DNA from: Dinoroseobacter shibae DFL 12 = DSM 16493
GTDB taxonomy: Bacteria > Pseudomonadota > Alphaproteobacteria > Rhodobacterales > Rhodobacteraceae
NCBI RefSeq assembly: GCF_000018145.1
Contig: NC_009956.1
Coordinates: 62,001 to 126,000 of the forward strand
Length of the DNA stretch: 64,000 nucleotides
Direction of reading: 5' to 3'
This document shows positions 36,092 to 46,220 of this stretch, one piece after another. A program made the position numbers and the translations under genes. Under the pieces are notes generated by a model that made no database searches, had not been told where the DNA came from, and saw only the letters and a program-made list of their open reading frames with translations. Each line of letters starts with the position of its first letter. The stretch's first letter is position 1.

Positions 36092-36195
36092 CACCCGGGG
36101 GGTCCCGACAAGGGGCTGAGAAACTGATGGTGCGGCAACGCATAGCGCAGTGACCCGACGAACCTGATCCAGTTCATACTGGCGTAGGGATGGTG
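36092..36195 (+). promoter_or_regulatory. TPP (THI-element) riboswitch upstream of thiC
   Basis: Contains the conserved core of thiamine pyrophosphate riboswitches: GGGGTCCCGACAAGGGGCTGAGA, a variable stem, GACCCGACGAACCTGATCC, then an AGTTCATACTGGCGTAGGGA segment. The order and spacing match the CTGAGA and ACCTGATC...GCGTAGGGA landmarks. A small hairpin (36218-36234) lies between the aptamer and the gene and may form part of the expression platform. It should repress thiC when TPP is abundant. Confidence 0.93.
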
Positions 36196-36306
36196 TTCGG
36201 CTGTGCGGCATTGCCCTGCCTGTTTTTTACAGGCGTTTATCGCGTGGCTATTCTCCATTCAGTACGGCGGAGCTGGATCTCATTGCTATGAGCACGGAGA
36301 TACTGA

Positions 36307-38118
<1,812 letters not shown>

Positions 38119-38120
38119 GG

Positions 38121-38165
38121 GGTGACAGGTTCGCCGGAAGCGTAATATCGGAAAGACCTGTCACC
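38121..38165 (+). terminator. Inverted repeat just after thiC
   Basis: GGTGACAGGT (38121-38130) and ACCTGTCACC (38156-38165) are exact 10-base complements around a 25-base loop, starting two bases after the thiC stop. Likely a transcript-end hairpin, though the loop is long and no U-tract follows. Confidence 0.5.
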
Positions 38166-38426
38166 AATATGCGGCTGGCGCAGCGCATCCCCAGCCAGAT
38201 TGTCATGCACGTCGCCGCCAGCGTCCTGTTGGCGGCGAATTATATAGAGGTGATGCACCGTATCCAGTGGGAGTTTAGCCGCTCAACAAACGCTCGTTTT
38301 TTGCACCTGCGCAAACCGCCTCGTCCAACGCCGCCAAAAACCCCGTTCAAAACCCAAACAGTTGTTGAAGGTTTTTTGGCTTGCTGTTGATAGCAGACAT
38401 TCGTAGTCGATGCAGCACCGGTTACA
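38166..38426. other. Gap between thiC and the IS1182-family element
   Basis: About 260 bases with no supported gene. A short open frame (38169-38390) has no recognisable features and may be a remnant. Confidence 0.35.
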
Positions 38427-39988
38427 CTGGGCTGATTCCGTTGAAAAACTCGTTTCGATTTGGCACTTTGGGGTTGGTTGTGGCCTAATTTTTGTTCGGC
38501 AATCTGAGACGGTGCCGCTTGTCATTCTGTGGCCGGCACCATGGGTTTGAGTTTTGCTAGTTTCCGAAGGTTTTGGGCGGTGGCTGCGAGGGTAAACTCG
38601 TCTTGGACGCCGCATGGGCCACGTAATCGGAGCCGGCCCAGGCCGAGGATGCGTTTAAGGTGGGCAAAGAGCATCTCTACTTTCTTTCGCCGCCTCTGGG
38701 CAGTTGGATTGTACTCTGAGGCGGTGCATTGGCGGGCGAAGTCTCGGACGATCTCATATTTCTCGCGATGGATCGCACGGACCTCCGAGTTGGGGCAGCA
38801 TTTGGCCTTCAGCGCACATCCCGTGCAATCAGACTTCCGCGTCCGATATCTGCGGGCTTTCCAAGCTGGTGCATTTCGCGCGGGATCGGAATAGGTCCGC
38901 CATGTGTGGCGCATCTCCTTTCCACTCGGGCAGATGTAGCGATCGTTCTCGTCATCCCACGTGAAGTCGGACCGCGAGAAGGTTCCGTCGGTCCGTTCAC
39001 CTTTATCAAAGACAGGGATGAAGGGGAGGATCTGGCGCTTGAGTGCCAGCCAGACCAGGTTGTCTGACGATCCGTAGGCGGTGTCAGCAGCGATCCAATC
39101 GGGCTTCACGCCAAACCGGTCTTCGGTCCGGTCGAGCATCTTCCGCATGGCACCGACCTCGGCGGTCTTGTTCGACCGGCTGGCGTCCACGTCAACGATA
39201 ATCCCGTGATCGGTGTCGATCAGGTAGTTGTCAGAATAGGCAAAGAATGCAGGCCCTTTGCGCGCAGCCGTCCATTGACTGGCCGGATCGGCATGGGCGG
39301 TGAACTTGGGTTTTGCTGTTGTCGCTGCACCGAAGGCTTCATCGTCCAAAGTGTCGAGATACTCCCGCACCGCGCGGGGCGCATCCGTGGGATCAATCTC
39401 GCGGGCCGCCCAGCCTTCGGGATTGCTCGAGTTCTGCTTCTGGACATCCGCGCTGATCAGGCTGGCATCGACCGCAAAGCCCTGGCCGCCGACCAAACCC
39501 TCTTCAATGCAGCGCGCAACAGTCGCCTCGAACACATGACGCAAGAGGTCACTGTCACGGAAGCGGCCGTGCCGGTTCTTGGAAAATGTCGAATGGTCCG
39601 GGATGCGGTCTGTCAGTTCAAGGCGGCAGAACCATCTGTATGCCAGGTTCAGATGCACCTCTTCGCAGAGCCGCCGCTCTGACCGGATGCCAAAACAGTA
39701 TCCGACCAACAGCATCCGGATCATCAGCTCAGGATCGACAGATGGACGCCCCGTGTGGCTATAGAAATCTGCCAAATGCCCCCGGATGCTGCTCAGATCG
39801 AGATGCCGATCAATCGATCTCAAAAGGTGGTCCTGCGGGACATGCTCCTCCAGCGAAAACTCGTAAAACAGTGCCGCCTGTGCTTCCTGCCTTGGCCCCA
39901 TCATTGTAAGTTCTCCCGCTCAATAACTGAATTGAATCAGTCAATTGGGCGTCGATCAAGGAAGAGTTTTTCAACAATATCGGCTCAG
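38427..39988. mobile_element. IS1182-family insertion sequence
   Basis: About 1.56 kb with one transposase gene. The ends are imperfect inverted repeats: CTGGGCTGATTCCGTTGAAAA from 38427, and CTGAGCCGATATTGTTGAAAA read inward from 39988, sharing an exact GTTGAAAAACTC core. No convincing target duplication was seen, so the exact end bases are uncertain. Confidence 0.7.
38522..39904 (-). CDS. IS1182-family DDE transposase
   Basis: 460 residues, apparently full length. N-terminal block VPQDHLLRSIDRHLDL and RPSVDPELMIRMLLVGYCFG are typical of the IS1182/IS5-like group. The DDE core includes FAVDASLI, WIAADTAYGS and a C-terminal KKVEMLFAHLKRILGL with the likely Glu. A four-cysteine cluster (CTGCALKAKCCP) lies before the last block. 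No frameshift is visible, so it may be active. Confidence 0.88.
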   Translation of the reverse strand: MMGPRQEAQAALFYEFSLEEHVPQDHLLRSIDRHLDLSSIRGHLADFYSHTGRPSVDPELMIRMLLVGYCFGIRSERRLCEEVHLNLAYRWFCRLELTDRIPDHSTFSKNRHGRFRDSDLLRHVFEATVARCIEEGLVGGQGFAVDASLISADVQKQNSSNPEGWAAREIDPTDAPRAVREYLDTLDDEAFGAATTAKPKFTAHADPASQWTAARKGPAFFAYSDNYLIDTDHGIIVDVDASRSNKTAEVGAMRKMLDRTEDRFGVKPDWIAADTAYGSSDNLVWLALKRQILPFIPVFDKGERTDGTFSRSDFTWDDENDRYICPSGKEMRHTWRTYSDPARNAPAWKARRYRTRKSDCTGCALKAKCCPNSEVRAIHREKYEIVRDFARQCTASEYNPTAQRRRKKVEMLFAHLKRILGLGRLRLRGPCGVQDEFTLAATAQNLRKLAKLKPMVPATE

Positions 39989-40304
39989 ACCAGACTTTCG
40001 CGGCATCACGCCCGAACGTCTGCTCTACTTCTCTTCCAGATATCTCCCCCAGCACGCCACTTACCGCTGAAGAAATTGCGCCAGATTGTGGTAAAGGTCA
40101 CAGGGGGCGCTGCTTTTACGGTAGATGACCGTTTGTTTGTTGGGATCGCACACTGACAGCGGCGCTCTGCATGTCAGCGGGGCGGGGGAGTGTTGCGCAA
40201 CTGATCGTTTTTGGCATTCAAAAAAATCTAGCCACACCACTTTAACGTGCGTTAACCTTCTGTGGACCACACCGTTATCTAATATTTTGCTAGGGAGCTC
40301 TAGA
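39989..40304. other. Gap upstream of the low-GC broken gene
   Basis: 316 bases with no supported gene. Short dyads occur at TGTGGACCACA (40261-40271) and TAACGTGCGTTA near 40243-40254, and TAATAT at 40280-40285 could be a -10 box for the following gene. GC is well below the replicon average. Confidence 0.35.
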
Positions 40305-41925
40305 TTGTCCATTGACTACAATGACTTGCAAAGCAAAGGGGTTGATATAGCCGCCGCTATCAATGAAACTTTCCTTAATAAATTTGCCACTAGTCACCAC
40401 ACTGCTAATCCAAGCCTATATTCTGGCAAGCAAAGGTTCACTCAGTTTGACAACGATATCGAGATTGCCTTCAAGGCGAACACGCCCCTAACTTTTGATT
40501 TTTCCAGACAAGTATCGCGCGCCCGCTTCAAGCGCCTTTGGCTCCAACACCTTAAAATTAAGGGCGTTCCTGAGAGTACGAAGCTCGATGAAGTGTTGAC
40601 AACTCCACCTAATGTCTCTCTTGGATGCGAGAGTGTTATTTTTGAGGTTAAGATATTTGATGGCAAGAGTAATGATGTTCTACTAACCGTTGATTTTGAT
40701 TGGAGCCTACTTACTCTGGCCGCCATCAGCCTAGATGACGGCAAACTCTCAATGGAACCAGTTCGAATAGGCTTCTCGCAAAGAATGGCGATCATTGAAG
40801 AAGCAATTGCCGCTAGAGTTTCGTCCAAATTATCAACGTTAGGAGTTCAACAGAAGCCTGAGCGACCCGCTACGTTTGGCGACCCATCCGACCCCGTCTG
40901 GTGCGCTAAACTGGAAAAAATGATTATCCTATTGCTCAACCAGGTTCTGGCTGTACAGATCGCAAATTTTATTGCTGAGTTTGAGTTGCCTCGAGCGATT
41001 GAGGTAGCCGATGGCATCGCAATAGATGCCAGGTTATTTGGCGATACACAACGACAATCTAGTGGTCGGCGCTCGCATTACCGCGCAACCGACTGGCATG
41101 GCAGCTCTATAGTCTGAAATCTCCAGCCTTGTTGCGCATTTTCACGAACGGGCCGAAGAAGAGTTTTGGGCACTGAGCGACGATGAACTTAAGCTATGGT
41201 CACCAGACGCTTCGCCTACGGTCAACTGGCTCAATGAAACAGCTAGGGGCTACGAAGAGATCGCAAAACAAGAAGCGCTGGTCTCAAGCAAAGCACCTGT
41301 ACGGGCTTTCGACCGGAATATTCAGCTACTCTTCAACGACCGGCCTTTCGATCTCATAGCTAAACAATTTCTTAGTATAAGCGAGGGCGATAAATGCGGT
41401 GTGAAGCTTGATCGTCTGATCAGAGCCGAAGCAGAATGGTGGCTACGTGTAGAAAATGCCAAAGCAGGGGTTGTTACTGGTGGTGTCCAACTAGAGGCAG
41501 ATGTCGCCGTCGGAGGTGGACTAAAAGTATCGCACTTCAACATTGATCCCAAGAAGTTTGGACAGTGGAAGGATTACGGAGTTGGAATCGAGCTATTCCC
41601 CATCCCGAATTTTGGTGTTCAAGCCTTTCCGACCTTCCCAGCATCTGGTGTCTTCATAAACGGCAGACTTCTCACAACGGGAATTGGACTTCGGTTCCTT
41701 GGACTGCCTTCGTGGGCGAACGATCTCATTTCGTGGATAACTGGATTTCTCACTGCCCCCCTTTTGGCAATCATACGTGCTGTCATTGCTCGCTTTAGAA
41801 TACGTATCATGAAGTATCCAAAGCACTTCCCTGGGACTGGGCTTGAATGGACCCCCAATTTGAATGAGCGACTAGAAAATGTCGGTCCTTATCTACTTCT
41901 TTCAGGAGATCCAGCATTTGAATAG
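40305..41925 (+). pseudogene. Broken low-GC gene of unknown function, possibly TULIP-like lipid-binding
   Basis: Begins at TTG 40305 with AGGGAG upstream (MSIDYNDLQSKG...). The first frame gives a plausible protein to about 41040, through LPRAIEVADGIAIDARLFG. The sequence then continues sensibly only in the next frame (IHNDNLVVGARIT), is cut by TAG at 41110-41112, and runs on in that frame to 41925. One frameshift plus one nonsense codon in a once ~540-residue protein is the simplest reading. Alternating hydrophobic strands and the LP.AIEV...HNDNLVVGA pattern recall TULIP-type lipid-binding barrels (BPI, P47), a weak resemblance only. A hydrophobic segment lies near 41700-41800. Confidence 0.55.
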
Positions 41926-42001
41926 CGTTCCGCGACTTCCTGATATATCCCTCTGAGCTGTTTGCTTGGAAAACTACTCAAGAAAAATGACGAGGTTACT
42001 T

Positions 42002-42307
42002 ATGACAGATACTAATGCTTTTCTCAAGTTTCTCCAGGAGCAAGATACCATTGAGTGTGGAGAAAGCTTTACCGTTTCCGTATCGCACTCAATGAGCGTG
42101 GAGGACTGTGGTAATTACTCCGATGACGAGCAACAGAAAATGTTTCGCGCTCTTAGACGTGAGATTAATAGGAAAACAGAGGCAGTTTGCGCGGAAAACG
42201 TATCTTGTCCGTTCCCCAGCGTGACAGAAGTAAAGGAGTTGAGTAATGATTGCGACGATGGTGTTTGGACCATAGAGATGGAAGTAACCGCGAAGTGCGA
42301 AAGCTAA
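42002..42307 (+). CDS. Small Cys-rich protein of unknown function
   Basis: 101 residues starting MTDTNAFLKFLQEQD, with CGAGGT about eight bases before the ATG. Six cysteines (ECGES, EDCGN, VCAENVSC, NDCDD, KCES) in an acidic, soluble protein with no signal peptide. Not recognised. Low GC like its neighbours at 40.3-42.7 kb, and in the same direction, so it probably travelled with the broken gene upstream. Confidence 0.55.
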   Translation: MTDTNAFLKFLQEQDTIECGESFTVSVSHSMSVEDCGNYSDDEQQKMFRALRREINRKTEAVCAENVSCPFPSVTEVKELSNDCDDGVWTIEMEVTAKCES

Positions 42308-42672
42308 GATTCAGTATTTTCTTTGATTTTCGGGCTAGTCGGCCGGCTTTACAAAGCGTTTGTGCTTTCCTTTTGTTATCGGGATGTTGCGCACAGCTTC
42401 AGGGTGACGCTATGTCCCCTGAAGCTTTAGAAGCCAGAGGGGCCGTCTGTGAGGGGACTCTGAACGAAAGCGACGATGCAGCGCCCCTTGCAAGCGCTGC
42501 GATCAACTCGACTTGCCCTACGAATGGCCCGGCGAATGGTGTAATACCGAATGGTTCCGAGTGTAATTTCTTTATGCTGACAGAAAAGCTTTGCACATAT
42601 AATTCAAATGGACAGTTCAACGGCGAGAAGTCGAACGTTGTCGGCGCCTGTGCTTGCACATCGTTTCCCTAG
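42250..42672 (+). CDS. Putative small Cys-rich lipoprotein
   Basis: 140 residues if begun at ATG 42250, overlapping the preceding gene by 58 bases. A hydrophobic run ending LLLSGC at about residues 42-47 looks like a lipobox, followed by a mature part with several Cys (AVCEG, STCPTN, ECNFF, KLCTYN, GACACTSF). The basic N-terminus before the hydrophobic stretch is long for a signal peptide, so the true start may be later or non-standard. No family recognised. Confidence 0.45.
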   Translation: MRRWCLDHRDGSNREVRKLRFSIFFDFRASRPALQSVCAFLLLSGCCAQLQGDAMSPEALEARGAVCEGTLNESDDAAPLASAAINSTCPTNGPANGVIPNGSECNFFMLTEKLCTYNSNGQFNGEKSNVVGACACTSFP

Positions 42673-42841
42673 AAATTTGCTGTAGCTACAGCGGATGCGA
42701 CCGTTTACGTCTCGGACGCCTGCCCACGCTCACGCTCCTGCCACCTCTCTTACATATGTCCGATGTGCTCGAACGAAGACAAGTCCCCAGCGCAATCTAA
42801 GCTGTTAGGAAGGTTTAAGACACTCGGAGCGCAGGGCATTG

Positions 42842-43309
42842 ATGGCAGAGTTCGATCCAGATAGTAGCGATGTGAGCCCCAACGGTCGGAAGACCGGCAA
42901 GACATCATCCGAGCAAAGGCAATCGGACAGCAATCCTGACAAACAGGGCGGCGGCAACGGGCGCGATCATAAGGCGACGGCGCTCGCGATCCTGGATTCG
43001 AAGATCACGCGCTTCCTTGGTCTCTGGGCGCTGGTCACAGTTCTTCTGGTCCAGATCATCAAGCTCTTCAGCCGGAGCTTCAGCTTCACGGAGAACTATT
43101 CCGGCATTCTGGCCATCACATTCATTCTTGCGGCTGGAATCCGGTACATGGCTGCGCAGAAGCTGGACCTCGCCGGAGCGGTTGCTGTCGGGGTCGTTCT
43201 GGAAGGGACTGTTGCATTATTCGGTTTGGTTGGCGAGTTTCGGCGTTTTGGAGGACCATCATGCCGCACCAATCGCCATTCAAGCACCATCGCTTCCCAC
43301 GAAACATGA
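42842..43309 (+). pseudogene. Membrane protein truncated by the IS6-family element
   Basis: From ATG 42842 the protein has a charged, hydrophilic N-terminus (about 1-40) and three hydrophobic segments (about 55-75, 85-105, 108-125). The native frame runs to 43204, where the IS begins; the last ~35 residues are IS sequence. The family is not recognised. The original C-terminus is not found beyond the IS. Confidence 0.6.
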
Positions 43310-44026
43310 TCCTTTGCGTGGTGCGCTGGTACCTGCGCTATCCCCTGTCCTACCAGGATGTCGTGGATCTGCTGGCCGAGCGCGGCGTGACTGTTGATCG
43401 ATCGACGGTTTATCGCTGGGTCCAGAAGTTTGGCCCGGAACTTACAAAGCGCACCGAGCGGCATCTGCGCCGGACCAGCGTTGATTGGCACGTGGATGAA
43501 ACCTACGTCCGCGTCGGCGGCAAATGGCGCTACCTCTGGCGGGCGGTGGATGCCAACGGTCAGATGGTCAATTTCCGGCTGACTGCCAGACGGGACGCGA
43601 AAGCGGCCAAGGCCTTCCTCAACAAAGCCATCGAGCGGGTCCGGCTGCATCGACCAGTCACGATCTGTACTGACAAAGCCCACACCTATCGGCGGGTTAT
43701 CCGGGAAATCAATCATCGCTATGACCCGCACTTCGACAGCATCCGGCACACTGACCGGAAATGGCGAAACAACCTGATCGAGAGCGATCACGCGGCGATG
43801 ACGCGCCTGCTCGGGTATCGTCAGAGCTTTCGGTCTTTGCGAACCGCCAAGGCAACCCTGAGTGGCAGCGAAACGATCCGAACCATCAAACGCGGCCACA
43901 TCCACAACAAACAACCCGGCGTCAAAGGCGAGATCGCGTTCATCGCCAGCCTGTTCGCAGTGGTTGCATGACCGGGCGGCATCTAGCAGGCGCAGATCAA
44001 CCTGTCAAAATTAATGCAACAGTCCC
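43205..44026 (+). mobile_element. IS6-family insertion sequence
   Basis: 822 bases bounded by inverted repeats GGGACTGTTGCATTA (left, 43205) and its complement ending at 44026, identical over 15 bases. Size and ends fit the IS6/IS26 family. The flanking eight bases differ on the two sides (TTCTGGAA and CGGTTCTT), so no target duplication is present. This suggests the copy is now at the junction of a deletion or cointegrate. Confidence 0.85.
43261..43971 (+). CDS. IS6-family transposase
   Basis: 236 residues, full length for the family. An N-terminal helix-turn-helix segment (YPLSYQDVVDLLAERGVTVDR) is followed by the DDE core: WHVDETYVRVGGKW with the first Asp, TICTDKAHTY with the second, and NNLIESDHAAMTR near the catalytic Glu. 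Intact frame. Confidence 0.92.
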   Translation: MPHQSPFKHHRFPRNMILCVVRWYLRYPLSYQDVVDLLAERGVTVDRSTVYRWVQKFGPELTKRTERHLRRTSVDWHVDETYVRVGGKWRYLWRAVDANGQMVNFRLTARRDAKAAKAFLNKAIERVRLHRPVTICTDKAHTYRRVIREINHRYDPHFDSIRHTDRKWRNNLIESDHAAMTRLLGYRQSFRSLRTAKATLSGSETIRTIKRGHIHNKQPGVKGEIAFIASLFAVVA

Positions 44027-44069
44027 GGTTCTTTATAACTGGTGCAGACAAGAGGCTGCCCATGAGTGA

Positions 44070-44648
44070 TCAACGCCCGAGCATTTGCAGGGTGCCCCAG
44101 ATAGTCCCGCCGATAATCACGGCGCCCAGCACGAGGCGGCCCGTCGGGATGTTCCATTCGGCGATCTTGGGGCCGAACAACTTGGCCAGGACCGCGAGTC
44201 CGAAATAGCGCAGCCCCCGCGAACTGGCGATGGCGGCGAGGAAGATCAGGAAATTGCCATGGCCCGCCCCGGCCCCCAGTGTCGCGATCTGCATCGGGGC
44301 GGGTGAGAAGGACACAAGAAAGATCGTCCAGAACAGACCGTCGCGCCCCAGATCGTCCAGAATGCTTTCGAACGTGGATCTCAGCCCCAACCAGTCGAGG
44401 ATCGGCAGGACGACAGGCTCTGCCAGCCAGACGCCGAGGCCGAAGAACAGCGTCGCCCCGGCAAGGCAGCCGAGCCAGATCGCCAGCGCGATGGTGGTCG
44501 CATGACGATGCTCGCCGACCATGAGCGGTGCGACGATTGTCTCCAACGGGATCGGCACCACGGTGCTCTCGGCAAAGGACATGGCGGCAAGGCCGGTCCG
44601 GTGGCGGGCCAGACGTTTGGTCCAGGCTTCGCGCTTATCCCCGGGCAT
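44070..44648 (-). CDS. DedA/YqaA-like membrane protein
   Basis: 192 residues with several membrane segments and the SNARE-associated/VTT-type motif ESTVVPIPLE near residue 27, plus FSPAPMQIATLGAG. This superfamily includes lipid scramblases and undecaprenyl-phosphate flippases; YqaA-type members are poorly characterised. The start lies 14 bases inside the end of the MATE gene, so they form an operon. It ends about 45 bases from the IS6-family element. Confidence 0.8.
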   Translation of the reverse strand: MPGDKREAWTKRLARHRTGLAAMSFAESTVVPIPLETIVAPLMVGEHRHATTIALAIWLGCLAGATLFFGLGVWLAEPVVLPILDWLGLRSTFESILDDLGRDGLFWTIFLVSFSPAPMQIATLGAGAGHGNFLIFLAAIASSRGLRYFGLAVLAKLFGPKIAEWNIPTGRLVLGAVIIGGTIWGTLQMLGR

Positions 44649-46044
44649 GGCGGTTCCTCCTGAGGTGTGCGAGCCGGTCGCTGGGGGCGCGGATGGGCAA
44701 GGCGCGCAGAGCTAGGAGGCTGTTGGCCTGGGCAAATACCATCCCGAGCCATGCGGCGATGACGTTTGCCGCGACCGCGGCCAGAAGGATGCCGGTGAAG
44801 CCGAGGGTGAGGGCACCGAGCCATGCGAGTGGCACGTAGATCACGCCGATCCGCGTCAGGCTGAGCCCTAGCGCCCATCCGGGTTTCGACCGTGCGGTCA
44901 GAGCCGCGTTCACCGTCACCACCAGGCCGTATCCCCCAAGGCTCCACCCGACGATGGTCAGGTATTGCGCGGTATAGGAGGCGGCCGTGCCGTCGTCGGT
45001 CATCAGCTGTGCGATAGGATCCGCCAGAATCCAGAGGACTATTGCCGCGCAAAGGCCGTAGCCCAAGGCGAAACCTGCCGAAAGGCGCAGCGCATGGCGG
45101 GCGCGGCCCTGCATGTCGGCGCCCCAGGCCTGGCCGATGATCGGCGCAAGGCCCGTTGACAGTGCGAAGAACGGCACGAGGCAAAGGGCCTGCACCCGTG
45201 CAGCGGCGCCGAAGCCTGCGACCGCCGCATCGCCCAGTGTCGCGGCGGCGGCCGTCACGAGCGCCATACCCGCCGGATTGACGGCCCGGGATGCGGCGGC
45301 GGGCAGGCCGATGGCGGCGATGTCGCGCACGGATCGGGTGAAGCCCCTGGCGGTGTGCGCGCCGAAGGCGATCGTGCCGCGCCGAACGGCTATACCCAGT
45401 GCCAGAACGCCAACGAGCATGCGCGCCGCGAGGGTCGCGATCCCGGCACCGGCCATGCCCAGCCCCTCGATCGTGCCGATGCCGAACACCAAGAGCGGTG
45501 TCATCGCGATGTTGACCACCGCAGTCGCAACCATCAGTGCCGATGGGGTCAGCCCGTCGCCCCCCGCGCGAAACGCCGCGTTCAGGATCATCGTGACCAC
45601 GAGGATCGGAAAGCTCGCGGCCCACCAGGGCAGGTAGGCCAGAATGGCCGCGTGTACTTCGCCCCTGGCCCCGAGGGCCGTGAACAGGACCGGCGCGACC
45701 AGCCAGAGGGCGGACCCGACGCCGAGGCCGATCAGGGCGCCGAAACCGACCGCGTGGAGGGCCCGGCACGACAGGCTGTTGCCGCTTTCGGTGCGGCCGA
45801 TGGCTTGCGACAGGACGGTGTTCGCGCCCGCGCTCATCCCGATGGAAAAGGCGCTGACGGCCACGATGACCGGATAGACGAAGCCGACAGCGGCCAGTTC
45901 GACCTCGCCCACGCGCGCGAGAAAAAAGGCGTCCGCGAGCCCCACCATGAGGACGCCCAGAATGCCGAGAGACATTGGCGCACTGACGCGCCAGAGCAGG
46001 CCGCCCACGGACCCTTGGGTCATGTCGGTGTCGCGGCTGCTCAT
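44635..46044 (-). CDS. MATE-family efflux transporter
   Basis: 469 residues with about twelve membrane segments in two homologous halves. The N-terminal half has the family pattern (LWRVSAPMSLGILGVLMVGLAD, GANTVLSQAIGR). It should export organic cations or drugs by Na+ or H+ antiport. ATG 46044 is used; ATG 46023 is an alternative. A GGAAC-N17-GTT promoter lies about 65 bases upstream, shared as a dyad with the divergent phospholipase gene. Co-transcribed with the DedA-like gene downstream. Confidence 0.88.
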   Translation of the reverse strand: MSSRDTDMTQGSVGGLLWRVSAPMSLGILGVLMVGLADAFFLARVGEVELAAVGFVYPVIVAVSAFSIGMSAGANTVLSQAIGRTESGNSLSCRALHAVGFGALIGLGVGSALWLVAPVLFTALGARGEVHAAILAYLPWWAASFPILVVTMILNAAFRAGGDGLTPSALMVATAVVNIAMTPLLVFGIGTIEGLGMAGAGIATLAARMLVGVLALGIAVRRGTIAFGAHTARGFTRSVRDIAAIGLPAAASRAVNPAGMALVTAAAATLGDAAVAGFGAAARVQALCLVPFFALSTGLAPIIGQAWGADMQGRARHALRLSAGFALGYGLCAAIVLWILADPIAQLMTDDGTAASYTAQYLTIVGWSLGGYGLVVTVNAALTARSKPGWALGLSLTRIGVIYVPLAWLGALTLGFTGILLAAVAANVIAAWLGMVFAQANSLLALRALPIRAPSDRLAHLRRNRHARG

Positions 46045-46108
46045 GCTGTGGCCTTTGCGGCGGGGCGGTTCGGGGAAGGGGGGTTATCGACGCAAGTCAT
46101 TACCAACA

Positions 46109-46133
46109 AACACCTGGAGCCGCGGTTGGTTCC
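46109..46133 (-). promoter_or_regulatory. EcfG-type promoter for the MATE/DedA operon
   Basis: On the minus strand GGAAC (46133-46129) is followed after 17 bases by GTT (46111-46109), matching the alphaproteobacterial general-stress sigma factor consensus. It lies 65 bases before the MATE start. Its -35 half is one arm of a palindrome with the divergent promoter. Confidence 0.65.
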
Positions 46134-46157
46134 GCCCGGCGCGCGTTGGGCGGAACC
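46128..46157. repeat. Palindrome formed by two back-to-back GGAAC boxes
   Basis: GGTTCCGCCC (46128-46137) and GGGCGGAACC (46148-46157) are exact complements around ten bases. Each arm contains the -35 GGAAC of one of two divergent EcfG-like promoters. Confidence 0.7.
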
Positions 46158-46176
46158 CTTTGGGCGCAGCGGGGTT
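46152..46176 (+). promoter_or_regulatory. EcfG-type promoter for the phospholipase D-like gene
   Basis: GGAAC at 46152-46156, 17 bases, then GTT at 46174-46176, about 45 bases before the ATG at 46221. The base before GTT is G rather than the usual C. Confidence 0.65.
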
Positions 46177-46220
46177 GATCATCGGAACGTCGCGTATGAT
46201 CAAGACCAAGGACCGACCAA

